From NCBI GenBank assembly GCA_963809925.1, contig CAWELH010000008.1, positions 372,001-436,000 of the forward strand: 64,000 bases of DNA, written 5' to 3'. Origin of the DNA: DASQZK01 sp963809925. Its GTDB lineage: Bacteria > Bacteroidota > Bacteroidia > Bacteroidales > GCA-2748055. Shown piece by piece: positions 1 to 8,823 of this stretch. Positions within the stretch are counted from its first letter, which is position 1; each line of letters starts with the position of its first letter. Under the pieces are notes generated by a model. It worked only from the letters and a program-made list of their open reading frames with translations, had not been told where the DNA came from and did no database searches. The position numbers and the translations under genes were made by a program.

Positions 1-1
1 T

Positions 2-97
2 ACCGAACTCCTGGGAGGCGGGATATCACTGGTATCAGAAAAAAACAAAGGCTCGGTATTTATCGTGACAATTCCATATAAGCCTGCCGGAGATTAA
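2..97 (+). CDS. Histidine kinase, C-terminal end only
   Basis: Only the last 31 codons are inside the window, reading frame 2, ending in TAA at 95-97. The residues ELLGGGISLVSEKNKGSVF followed by IVTIPYKP match the end of the HATPase_c domain of PAS-type sensor histidine kinases (compare ELLGGSIMVESVIGEGSVF in the large kinase on the opposite strand at 1731-4997). Nothing can be said about its sensor part, which lies upstream of the window. Its stop is 44 bases from the end of the convergent aspartokinase gene. Confidence 0.7.
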   Translation, partial: TELLGGGISLVSEKNKGSVFIVTIPYKPAGD

Positions 98-140
98 CCG
101 GGCCGTCCTTTTAAGGTCCGAAGTTATTCGCAAAATACCT

Positions 141-1400
141 TTATTTATCGCGCATAACCATCTGAGCAGTATTCCGGTTGTGTTGTTCCAGGATAATATC
201 TTTTGCGACCGTCACCCGTTTGATGGTTTCTTCATCATAATATCTGATGGTCACCAGCTCCAGTCCGTTTTCAGTGTCCACAGTGAAATGATCCTCAAGT
301 TCTTTTATCACCTTCGGTATCCTTACCCGGTCGTTGTTGACACATACTTCAAACGACACGGCAGAATTTTGCATGAGGTTGATCTTCAGATGGTACCTTG
401 CAAAAATGCCCAGGATGGTTTCGAGATTTTCCTCGGCGATGAATGAGAAATCACGGGGGAATACCCTGATCAGTACCTGGTCCATCTTAAAAATGAAAGA
501 AGGAATAAGCTTAGTGTAACTATCATTCCCAATAACGGTCCCCGGTTCATCAGGATGTACAAACGACTTGACATAAAGGCTTATATTTTTCTTTTTCAGC
601 GGCTGAATGGTCTTGGGATGAATCACACTTGCCCCGTAATAGGCCAGTTCTATTGCATCAAAATAAGACAGCCTGGGAAGAAGGACCGTCTCGTCAAACC
701 ACTTCGGGTCAGCATTCAGCACTCCGGGCACATCCTTCCAAATCACGACTTCTTTCGCATCAAGAAGATACGCCAGAATGGCTGCCGTATAATCAGAACC
801 CTCTCTGCCAAGTGTAGTAGTGATGTTATTTACTGTGGCTGCAAGGAAACCCTGAGTAACAAGTACCCGGGCATCTTCAAAGCGGAAGTTTTTGTTTACC
901 AGCACCGACGATAACTCAAAGTTGATTCGTGCCTCACGATAAGTATCATCAGATATCAACGACTTACGGATATCCTTCCACTCCGACTTTATTCCTTCGG
1001 TATTCAGGAAGGCTGATACAATCAACGTAGAAAGGATCTCCCCATAACTTACAATCTGATCATAATCGAAATCATAATTCATGGCAGGTGACTCCTCAAA
1101 CCTTGTCTGCATCTGGTAAAAGATTTTCTTCACCTCACCATAAATCGGATGTGTGTCGTCCGGGAACAGCCCGCTAATAATAGTATAGTGGAATGCCCTG
1201 ACTTTCTCAAAACTTTTCTCCAGCTCTTCATGGTTCCGGGCGAGGTACAGATCAGTAAGCTGCTCCAGGGCATTAGTGGTCTTTCCCATGGCGGAAACCA
1301 CAACCACGATCTCCCCGGTGAATCGTTTGAGAATTTTTGCAAGATTGCGCACGGCATCGGCATTGCTGACAGATGCTCCGCCAAATTTGAACACTAGCAT
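141..1400 (-). CDS. lysC: Monofunctional aspartokinase
   Basis: Phosphorylates L-aspartate with ATP, the first step towards lysine/diaminopimelate, threonine and methionine; the DAP branch also feeds the peptidoglycan pathway encoded further along. The 419-residue protein begins with the kinase motif KFGGASV (residues 5-11) and carries GREGSDYTAAILAYLL in the middle, typical of the amino-acid-kinase fold, then a C-terminal regulatory ACT-like part (about 300-419). Length fits a stand-alone aspartokinase with no homoserine dehydrogenase fusion. The start is ATG at 1400, with a TATATTTG promoter box 24 bases upstream. The gene is divergent from the fbp remnant. Confidence 0.93.
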   Translation of the reverse strand: MLVFKFGGASVSNADAVRNLAKILKRFTGEIVVVVSAMGKTTNALEQLTDLYLARNHEELEKSFEKVRAFHYTIISGLFPDDTHPIYGEVKKIFYQMQTRFEESPAMNYDFDYDQIVSYGEILSTLIVSAFLNTEGIKSEWKDIRKSLISDDTYREARINFELSSVLVNKNFRFEDARVLVTQGFLAATVNNITTTLGREGSDYTAAILAYLLDAKEVVIWKDVPGVLNADPKWFDETVLLPRLSYFDAIELAYYGASVIHPKTIQPLKKKNISLYVKSFVHPDEPGTVIGNDSYTKLIPSFIFKMDQVLIRVFPRDFSFIAEENLETILGIFARYHLKINLMQNSAVSFEVCVNNDRVRIPKVIKELEDHFTVDTENGLELVTIRYYDEETIKRVTVAKDIILEQHNRNTAQMVMRDK

Positions 1401-1423
1401 TTTTTATAACGATTTACAGGGTA

Positions 1424-1431
1424 CAAATATA
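1424..1431 (-). promoter_or_regulatory. -7 promoter box (TAnnTTTG) for lysC
   Basis: Read on the minus strand this is TATATTTG, an exact match to the Bacteroidota sigma-ABfr -7 consensus TAnnTTTG, 24 bases before the lysC ATG. No good -33 TTTG is visible at the expected distance. Confidence 0.55.
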
Positions 1432-1530
1432 GTCTAAGACACAGGAATCAGGAAAAATTAATCCCATTGAATGTGAAATTTCCATCAGCAGCTTTGCAAT
1501 GTACCTTCCACCAGATTAAAATTCCGGGAT

Positions 1531-1734
1531 TTGCCAAAACATACCCAAGTGCAAATTTTGAACGAATTTATCCTTCCTGAACAAACTGCATTCCTCTATG
1601 CCAAAGGGGATCTTGCATGGATACTGAACCACATCGGCGTAGCATCAAAATATGTAAACAGGGAAGGTGACATCTCCGGGCTGGCTGATATCCCGGTTTT
1701 CATAGTGAAATCGATCCATCGAAAGCAATGCTAA
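1531..1734 (+). pseudogene. Decayed 5' fragment of class I fructose-1,6-bisphosphatase
   Basis: A 67-codon open frame (TTG at 1531; the frame is open from 1477). From about codon 8 it reads ILNEFILPEQTAF, then AKGDLAWILNHIGVASK, then NREGDISGLADI. As I recall the family, this lines up without gaps with the N-terminus of class I FBPases (E. coli Fbp: TLGEFIVEKQHEF, then ATGELTALLSAIKLGAK, then HRDINKAGLVDI). The similarity stops immediately after ADI, where the family continues with LG and the substrate/metal-binding part; here 13 unrelated residues precede a stop, and the neighbouring gene's 3' end begins. More than 80% of the enzyme is missing, so I read it as a remnant and not a functional gene. 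It sits divergently beside lysC. Confidence 0.55.
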
Positions 1735-4700
1735 AAATCAACCTCCATCGGATGTGTAAACCGGAAGACGGACCCTTCACCAATCACGGATTCGACCATA
1801 ATGCTGCCGCCCAGAAGTTCAACGAGACCCTTTGTGATGCTAAGGCCAAGTCCAGTACCACCGCTTCGTGAGGGATTGTCAGCCTGTATAAACCGAATAA
1901 ATATTTTGTTGAGGCTATCAGAGGGAATGCCTGTGCCTGAATCGCTTACATAGAATTCTACAAATCTCTTTTTGTCCTTTTTTATAGTAGTATAGCCTAT
2001 CTCGACAAAGCCTTTGTCTGTAAATTTCACGGCATTATTGATCAGGTTATCAAATATTTGAGTAAGTCTGTGGCTATCGGTAAACAAGGATAACCCCCCT
2101 GCTTTGTCCGGGTGACTGAAACGTAGCACAAGGTCATTTTTTTCGAGAAAATTCCGGTGTTGCCTGTGATTGACGAGAATTTCTTCCAGCAGTTCATTGA
2201 TACGGCACCAGTTCTTCTCAATCCTCATCTGATTCGACTCAATCTTGGAAATATCAATGATATCGTTAATAAGGTGCATTAACTGTTCCCCCGAGTTGTT
2301 GATGAGACTGGCAAATTTGTTTCTTTTCGCTACCTCAAGGTCATCCTGGGCCAGCAATTCCGAAAAGCCCAGAATGCTGTTCATGGGGGTTCTGATCTCA
2401 TGAGACATGTTGGCGAGAAAAGCTGACTTAAGCCGGTCGCTCTCCTGGGCCTTTTCCTTCTCCGCTTCAAGGTTCACATTGGTTTTTCTTAGTTCCTCAA
2501 GTGTGGCCTGCAGTTCCTCATTCAACGCCGCATATTCTTCATTCTGTGCTGCAATTTCCTGGTTCTTTTTCAGCAATAGCATTTCATAATCTTTGATGGG
2601 CGTAATATCTGCAAGGACACCAAGCATCCTTTCCGGCTCACCCTCAGGCGTATAGCTCACCACCTTCCCCCGCGACATTACCCAAACACTGCCTCCGTCT
2701 GCCCGGGTAAGTCTCAGTTCATCACGATACTCCCCAATCCTCCCTTCAAAATAATCATACATGCGTTTGAAGACCCTCTTGTTATCATCGGGATGGACGA
2801 ATTTGGCAAATATTCTGACCTCAAGGGGAACCTTTAATTCAGTAGAATCTTTATAGCCAAGCATCTTCAGAAATTCAGAGGAAAACATTGCCTCCCTGTC
2901 CTGAATATTCAATTCGAACAAAGCATAACCGGATGCCTGGATGGCAAGCCTCAACTTTTCCTCGCTTTCTTCAAGTGCCTGCTGAATATTCACAAGTTCC
3001 GTAAGATCAAACATCGATATAATATTCTCGTCCCCCAGTGATACAAACTGAAACTCGATCTTTTTTACAGATCCATCCTTGCAATGAACTTTCTGTAAAA
3101 TCTTTTCGATATCAGTACCCTGCTTCTTCGCCTCATCCAACAGGGTCATCCATCGCTGCTGTTTATATTTCCGGATCCTGGATTCTGGAAATGTCTTCCT
3201 CCAGAGTGTATCGGTGTCCTTTACATCTTCCAGGGAATAGCCGAAAGTCTGAGTGAATTTCCTGTTAAAGGAAATGATATTTTTGTCCTTCCCTGTAATA
3301 ATAATAGGAACGGGATTATTTTCGATAATTTTCCTGAACCTTTCCTCACTTGCCTTTAGCTCTCTCTCCGTTTTTTTCTGTTCGGTGATGTCCTGCAGTA
3401 CGCCAAAAACCTGTCGGTGTTTCCTGTTGTACTCGGCAATTGAATGAATATCAAGTATCCTGCCGTCTGATTCTCTCAGAATCCTAAATTCGAGATCATA
3501 GGGTTTTCCGTGACTGATCAGATCTTTAAGTGCAGTATCCAATTCGGCCCGATACTCTTGAAGCGGTTTTCTCTGGATCCGTTCAAGTGAAAGGTCGCTG
3601 CCTTCTAAACCATAGATATCCAAAGCACCTTCTGAACCTATAATTGTCCTTGAATCCATATTCAACTGCCAGTGCCCGAGTTTTGCTACTTTCTCTGCAC
3701 GGTTAAGGCGCTTCCTGATATCCTTGTTTTCACGCTCGCGGTTTATTCTTTCCGTAATATCATAGGCTATGATAACGGTCCGCATTTCACCTGAAAGGTG
3801 AAGGTAGTATGCAGACCTGCATTCGAAAGTTTTATATATGCCCTGTTTATGCCTTAAACGCCATATATTGACCAAAGATCCGGATTCTTCGTCCCTGGAT
3901 TGAAATTTTTGTCCAGATACTTTCAGATCGTCGGGATGAATTAGTACGCCCACATGTTGACCGATTAACTCATCAGGAAGATACCCAAGGATATCCAAAT
4001 ATCTATCATTTAGATAAGTAAATTTACCTGCCGCATCAATTTCGATAATCAGTTCAGAAATATTCGTGACAAGACTCCGGTACCTTTCCTCGCTTTCCTT
4101 AAGAACTTCCTCCACCTTAAGACGCTCACGAATATCCCTGGAAATGCCTGAGTACCCCTCAATATTATGTTCGTAATTGTAAACCGGTGAAGAGGATACC
4201 TCCATGGCGATGACCCTCCCGTCGGGAGCAACCATATCATACTGATTGAAGGCGGCATTTTTAAACTCACCAGCCTTCTGTATCACAGGAATAACCTCAC
4301 TGAACTTACGAAGAGATTCTTTCGTCATAAAATCCGATACAGGCTGGCCGATAATCTCCGCAGGTTCACAACCCATGACCTGTCGAACAGCCGGCGAAAC
4401 GTAGGTGAAGATAAATCCGGCATCCATTTGCCAGATGATGTCGTTCACATTCTCATGAATGATCTTAAGTGAACTTCGCAGTTTGATAAGTTCCTCCCTG
4501 TTCTCCCTTTCAGATGTGATGTCTCTTGCAACGCCGACAACACCATCGACCCTACCGCTTTTACTGCTGATGGGCGATTCTTCAATTTCTATCCATATCT
4601 TCCTGCCGTCTTTCCTGACCGCCTCAAGTAGGTAAGGTTCCTGTTTTGTACCACTATTGATGACCTCCTGGGCTTTTCTCCGGCCTTCTTCATTGGCAGG

Positions 4701-4997
4701 ATTATCAGATATCAGGGTCCGCCAGTCCCGGTACATTTCCTCTACGGTATAACCGAATACAGCTTCACATTGCGGACTGATAAAGGTCAGGATATAATTG
4801 GAATCATGGATGAAATGGACATCGCTGCCATGATTAATGATATACGAAAGCCACTGATCTCTTTGCAAAGGTTCTCCGATATTTACCTCAGAATAATTCC
4901 CGTCAACACTGTTAGCTTCGGGTTGATTGCCCGCCAGCGCTCCTTCCAGTATGCTGATTTTCTCTAGAAGTTCATTATAAGTCGGCTTTCTCTTCAT
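1731..4997 (-). CDS. Multi-PAS sensor histidine kinase
   Basis: A 1088-residue protein with no membrane segment visible. After a short N-terminal coiled region, six PAS/PAC repeats can be traced (starting near YIINHGSDVHFI, IIHENVNDIIWQ, SLVTNISELIIE, AKLGHWQLNMDS, KIIENNPVPIII and LAIQASGYALFE), then a coiled coil, a HisKA domain with the phospho-acceptor motif SHEIRTPMNSI (His866), and a HATPase_c domain with N box DNLINNAVKF, SDSGTGIP and GGTGLGLSI. There is no receiver domain, so an unlinked response regulator is expected. The ligand cannot be read from sequence. It probably senses cytoplasmic signals and feeds a phosphorelay. Divergent from mfd across a 239-base AT-rich gap. Confidence 0.92.
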   Translation of the reverse strand: MKRKPTYNELLEKISILEGALAGNQPEANSVDGNYSEVNIGEPLQRDQWLSYIINHGSDVHFIHDSNYILTFISPQCEAVFGYTVEEMYRDWRTLISDNPANEEGRRKAQEVINSGTKQEPYLLEAVRKDGRKIWIEIEESPISSKSGRVDGVVGVARDITSERENREELIKLRSSLKIIHENVNDIIWQMDAGFIFTYVSPAVRQVMGCEPAEIIGQPVSDFMTKESLRKFSEVIPVIQKAGEFKNAAFNQYDMVAPDGRVIAMEVSSSPVYNYEHNIEGYSGISRDIRERLKVEEVLKESEERYRSLVTNISELIIEIDAAGKFTYLNDRYLDILGYLPDELIGQHVGVLIHPDDLKVSGQKFQSRDEESGSLVNIWRLRHKQGIYKTFECRSAYYLHLSGEMRTVIIAYDITERINRERENKDIRKRLNRAEKVAKLGHWQLNMDSRTIIGSEGALDIYGLEGSDLSLERIQRKPLQEYRAELDTALKDLISHGKPYDLEFRILRESDGRILDIHSIAEYNRKHRQVFGVLQDITEQKKTERELKASEERFRKIIENNPVPIIITGKDKNIISFNRKFTQTFGYSLEDVKDTDTLWRKTFPESRIRKYKQQRWMTLLDEAKKQGTDIEKILQKVHCKDGSVKKIEFQFVSLGDENIISMFDLTELVNIQQALEESEEKLRLAIQASGYALFELNIQDREAMFSSEFLKMLGYKDSTELKVPLEVRIFAKFVHPDDNKRVFKRMYDYFEGRIGEYRDELRLTRADGGSVWVMSRGKVVSYTPEGEPERMLGVLADITPIKDYEMLLLKKNQEIAAQNEEYAALNEELQATLEELRKTNVNLEAEKEKAQESDRLKSAFLANMSHEIRTPMNSILGFSELLAQDDLEVAKRNKFASLINNSGEQLMHLINDIIDISKIESNQMRIEKNWCRINELLEEILVNHRQHRNFLEKNDLVLRFSHPDKAGGLSLFTDSHRLTQIFDNLINNAVKFTDKGFVEIGYTTIKKDKKRFVEFYVSDSGTGIPSDSLNKIFIRFIQADNPSRSGGTGLGLSITKGLVELLGGSIMVESVIGEGSVFRFTHPMEVDF

Positions 4998-5212
4998 GCA
5001 TCATAAAATTAATATTTTTCGAAAGTCAACAAAGCAATTCCATCATTTTTTTACATAAAATAATCATTTATTCGAATGCATACAAAGGTTGTAATAATAT
5101 TTATAATCGTTACGTCACAATCATATTTTAAGCGAGATCTAAAATTATATTTTGCCTATAATCCGGATATTTGTTTACAATAATAAAGTGAAAAAATAAA
5201 AACATTTTTAAT

Positions 5213-5220
5213 TAGCTTTG
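5213..5220 (+). promoter_or_regulatory. -7 promoter box (TAnnTTTG) for mfd
   Basis: TAGCTTTG matches the Bacteroidota -7 consensus and lies 16 bases before the mfd ATG at 5237, giving a very short leader. The surrounding 240 bases between the divergent kinase and mfd are strongly AT-rich. No convincing -33 box was seen. Confidence 0.5.
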
Positions 5221-5236
5221 TAGTTGAATTTTATTG

Positions 5237-8200
5237 ATGCTGCAGGATATTTATAACGACCGGAGCGAAATTGAAAATATTACCGGACTTTTGCAGGAAC
5301 CGGATGGGAAAGTATTGCATATCAAGGGCTTGTCAGGATCAGCCCGGTCGGCATTTATTCATGCCGGCATATCCAAAAGCCGGGGCACACACCTTATCAT
5401 TCTGAATGAAAAAGAGGAAGCGGCCTATTTCTACAACGATCTTACTACACTCGGCGGTACGGAAAACGTCCTGTTTTTTCCTTCATCCTATACCCGGTCT
5501 ATTCAGTACAAAAAGACCGACGAAGCCAACATCATCACCCGCACCCAGATCCTGAAAAGGCTGAGTGAAAGGAGGGTTGAAAATTTCATTGTCACCTATC
5601 CGGAAGCACTCATGGAGAGGGTTATCAGCAGAAAAGGATTGGAAGACAATACATTTCAGATGAAGGAGGGAGAGAAAATAAACCGCGATTTTCTGAAAGA
5701 ACTGCTGGAAACCTACAAATTCGAGCTTGTTGACTTTGTCTATGAGCCGGGACAGTATGCACTGCGAGGAAGTATTATCGATATTTTCTCGTATTCTTCC
5801 ACCCATCCCTGCCGGATCGATTTTTTTGGTGATGAGGTCGAATCCATACGTACTTTCGATCCCGAAAACCAGTTGTCGCTGGAAAAGGTGAAAAAGATAA
5901 GTATAGTGCCGAATATCCAGTGGGAAAATGAACGCCTCGTGAAACGGGTGTCATTCCTTGATTACCTCCCAAAAAGCACCACCGTATGGACCGATGATAT
6001 GGGTGTTATTTTTAACAGGATCGATGATATTTACAGCCGGACCGAAATTGAGGATGACCAGGATGCAACGCTTGTTAAAAGTGAAGTTATCGTCAATGCC
6101 CACGATCTCGCCCACGATATTTCCAGATTGAACAAGATCGAATTCGGTGGCTATTTTTTGAAGAATGCGGTGCAGGAATTTCGGTTGAATACTGCACCGC
6201 AACCTGTATTTAATAAGAACTTCGAACTCCTCGCCGACGATATACGGGATAGGACTGCCAATGGGTATGAGGTGCGTGTCCTTTCCGACAATGAAAAGCA
6301 GATTGAACGCCTGAAGGATATTTTCCTCGAGATCGATCCGGCCATCTCTTTTGTACCCGTTCTGAAAACCATCCATGAAGGATTTATTGATCACGATCTG
6401 AAACTGTGTATGTACACCGATCACCAGATATTCGAACGATATCACAAATTCCGAATCCACGACCGGTACAGCAGAAAAGAGTCCATTTCCATGAAGGAGC
6501 TCACCGACCTGAATCCTGGAGATTATATCGTACATATTGATCATGGCATCGGCATCTTCGGCGGGCTTGAGACTATTGATGTAAACGGGAAAAAGCAGGA
6601 GTCCATCCGGCTGATCTACAAAGACAAGGACGTACTCTTCGTCAGCATTCACTCGCTTCACCGTATTTCAAAATATAAAGGGAGGGACAACAGCCCGCCA
6701 AAGATTTACAAGCTTGGTACAGGTGCATGGCAGAAACTGAAGGCCACAACCAAGAAAAAGGTCAAGGACATCGCCGGTGAGCTGATCAAGCTTTATGCAC
6801 AACGCATGCAGGAAGAGGGTTTTACTTTCAGCCCCGACACTTACCTGCAGCAGGAACTCGAAGCATCCTTCCTGTATGAAGATACCCCCGACCAGGAAAA
6901 AGCCACACGAGATGTCAAGGAAAGTATGGAATCACCACATCCCATGGACCGCCTGGTTTGTGGAGACGTCGGCTTTGGAAAGACTGAGGTTGCCATCAGG
7001 GCTGCCTTTAAAGCCGTATCCGATTCGAAACAGGTAGCCATATTGGTTCCTACAACAATTCTTGCACTGCAGCATTTCAATACATTCAGGGAAAGGCTGA
7101 ACGGATTTCCATGCTCCGTTGAATATATAAGCCGGCTGCGTAGCGCTGCGAATCAGAAAGCAGTGCTTGGTAAGCTGGCACGGGGGGAGGTCGATATCAT
7201 CATCGGCACTCACAAGCTGGTAGGCAAGGATGTGAAGTTTAAAGATCTTGGACTCCTTATCATTGATGAGGAACAAAAGTTTGGGGTAGGCGTGAAAGAA
7301 AAGTTACGCCAATTGAAACTCAACGTCGACACGCTCACACTCACCGCCACACCTATCCCACGTACCCTGCAATTCTCCCTCATGGGTGCACGCGACCTCT
7401 CCATCATTAACACCCCGCCACCAAACCGGCATCCCATTATGACCGAATTACACAGCTTCAACGAGGACATTATCAGAGAAGCTGTCGAATACGAGGTAAA
7501 CCGTGGCGGACAGGTATTCTTTATCCACAACCGTGTGCAAAACATCACCGAAGTGGAACATATCATCAACCGAGTTTGCTCTGGTGTCCGGACTGTTGTA
7601 GCACACGGACAGATGGAAGGCAGGAAACTGGAGAATATCATGCTGGATTTTATGCAGGGCTACTATGATGTGCTGATTGCCACCTCCATCATTGAGTCGG
7701 GACTTGACATTGCCAATGCAAATACCATCATCATTAACAATGCCCATCACTTCGGCCTTAGCGACCTTCATCAGCTTCGTGGCAGAGTGGGCCGTTCCAA
7801 CAAGAAAGCTTTCTGTTACCTGCTTACCCCGCCGTTGCACCTGCTGACTCCTGAAGCCAGGCGCAGACTCCGGGCTATCGAGGAATATTCTGAACTCGGC
7901 AGCGGGATGAGCATTGCCATGCAGGACCTCGATATCAGGGGTGCCGGAAACCTCCTCGGTGCAGAACAAAGCGGCTTTATTGCCGATATCGGATTTGAGA
8001 CTTATCAGCGGATTCTCAGCGAAGCCATATTTGAACTGAAGGAAAATGAATTCCGGGATGTCTTTACCAGGCCGGGTGAAGAAGAATCTGAGAGACCGTA
8101 CATCAATGACTGTCAAATCGATACCGATTTTTCCGTTCTCTTTCCCGAATTCTACATTTCCAATATCTCGGAACGGATCAGGCTATACCGGGAACTTGAT

Positions 8201-8566
8201 AACATCAGTGAAGAGGCCGATCTGAAGGATTTCGCGGATAAACTCATCGACCGGTTTGGTCAGATACCTGTGCAAACACAAGAACTTCTCAACACTGTGC
8301 GGTTAAGATGGAAGGCTGTGAAACTGGGTATCGAAAAAATGATCATCAAGAATAAAAAGATGATCTGCTACTTCCTTTCCGATCCGGATTCTTCATACTA
8401 TCAGTCGGCCGTATTCGGGAAAGTTCTGCAATTTGTGCAGCAAAAAGCCGCTCGGGTCCAGATGAAGGAAGACGGCAACAAACTCAGTCTGTCGATCCTG
8501 AACGTAGATTCGATCCTCCGGGCCATGTCCCTGCTTGATGAGATCACAGGAGAAAACAACTCCTGA
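5237..8566 (+). CDS. mfd: Transcription-repair coupling factor Mfd
   Basis: Displaces RNA polymerase stalled at DNA lesions and recruits the UvrABC machinery. About 1109 residues, the normal family length. Order of parts: N-terminal UvrB-like modules; RNA-polymerase-interacting CarD-like region near residue 425 (NPGDYIVHIDHGIGIFGG); RecG-like helicase with Walker A GDVGFGKTEVA near 575, DEEQKFGVG near 677, TATPIPRTL, and QLRGRVGRS; C-terminal TRCF domain after about 950. I chose ATG 5237; the in-frame TTG at 5234 directly before it is less likely. Monocistronic. The stop at 8566 faces the convergent ppiD-like gene across a gap that holds a tandem repeat. Confidence 0.96.
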   Translation: MLQDIYNDRSEIENITGLLQEPDGKVLHIKGLSGSARSAFIHAGISKSRGTHLIILNEKEEAAYFYNDLTTLGGTENVLFFPSSYTRSIQYKKTDEANIITRTQILKRLSERRVENFIVTYPEALMERVISRKGLEDNTFQMKEGEKINRDFLKELLETYKFELVDFVYEPGQYALRGSIIDIFSYSSTHPCRIDFFGDEVESIRTFDPENQLSLEKVKKISIVPNIQWENERLVKRVSFLDYLPKSTTVWTDDMGVIFNRIDDIYSRTEIEDDQDATLVKSEVIVNAHDLAHDISRLNKIEFGGYFLKNAVQEFRLNTAPQPVFNKNFELLADDIRDRTANGYEVRVLSDNEKQIERLKDIFLEIDPAISFVPVLKTIHEGFIDHDLKLCMYTDHQIFERYHKFRIHDRYSRKESISMKELTDLNPGDYIVHIDHGIGIFGGLETIDVNGKKQESIRLIYKDKDVLFVSIHSLHRISKYKGRDNSPPKIYKLGTGAWQKLKATTKKKVKDIAGELIKLYAQRMQEEGFTFSPDTYLQQELEASFLYEDTPDQEKATRDVKESMESPHPMDRLVCGDVGFGKTEVAIRAAFKAVSDSKQVAILVPTTILALQHFNTFRERLNGFPCSVEYISRLRSAANQKAVLGKLARGEVDIIIGTHKLVGKDVKFKDLGLLIIDEEQKFGVGVKEKLRQLKLNVDTLTLTATPIPRTLQFSLMGARDLSIINTPPPNRHPIMTELHSFNEDIIREAVEYEVNRGGQVFFIHNRVQNITEVEHIINRVCSGVRTVVAHGQMEGRKLENIMLDFMQGYYDVLIATSIIESGLDIANANTIIINNAHHFGLSDLHQLRGRVGRSNKKAFCYLLTPPLHLLTPEARRRLRAIEEYSELGSGMSIAMQDLDIRGAGNLLGAEQSGFIADIGFETYQRILSEAIFELKENEFRDVFTRPGEEESERPYINDCQIDTDFSVLFPEFYISNISERIRLYRELDNISEEADLKDFADKLIDRFGQIPVQTQELLNTVRLRWKAVKLGIEKMIIKNKKMICYFLSDPDSSYYQSAVFGKVLQFVQQKAARVQMKEDGNKLSLSILNVDSILRAMSLLDEITGENNS

Positions 8567-8646
8567 TGTGATACCTGTTGCCGGAGAAAGAATAGGATAT
8601 TGAAAAACAAGTAAGAGATAGTTACAAAAGCAGAAAAAACCATTTT

Positions 8647-8726
8647 CATTCACCCCTGCAGGGACATTTTCACCCCGCCAGGCAGGTTTTCACCCCTCCC
8701 TGTGGCTTTTCGTCCCAGCGTATTGC
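8647..8726. repeat. Four degenerate 20-bp tandem units, core TTTTCACCCC
   Basis: Units begin at 8647, 8667, 8687 and 8707, exactly 20 bases apart. Their first ten bases are CATTCACCCC, TTTTCACCCC, TTTTCACCCC and TTTTCGTCCC; the second halves are GC-rich but diverged. The array lies between the convergent 3' ends of mfd and the ppiD-like gene, in a segment with no open frame. A spacing of two helical turns would place every core on the same DNA face. Function unknown; it is not a hairpin terminator and not a CRISPR. Confidence 0.6.
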
Positions 8727-8823
8727 GTCAGTTCTGTTGCAGGGAGTGTCTCACAAAAAGATTGGTTCCATAGAAAATAACTGGCAGATGGTGACAAAGT
8801 CGCCGATTTCCAGTCCGATGTTT

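Noticed and set aside
5951..6661. 236-codon open frame on the minus strand inside mfd
   Set aside because: Lies wholly antisense to a well-conserved gene and resembles no family; a shadow of mfd codon usage.
8647..8726. CRISPR-like array
   Set aside because: Units are contiguous 20-base tandem repeats with no spacers and diverged second halves, and no cas genes are near.
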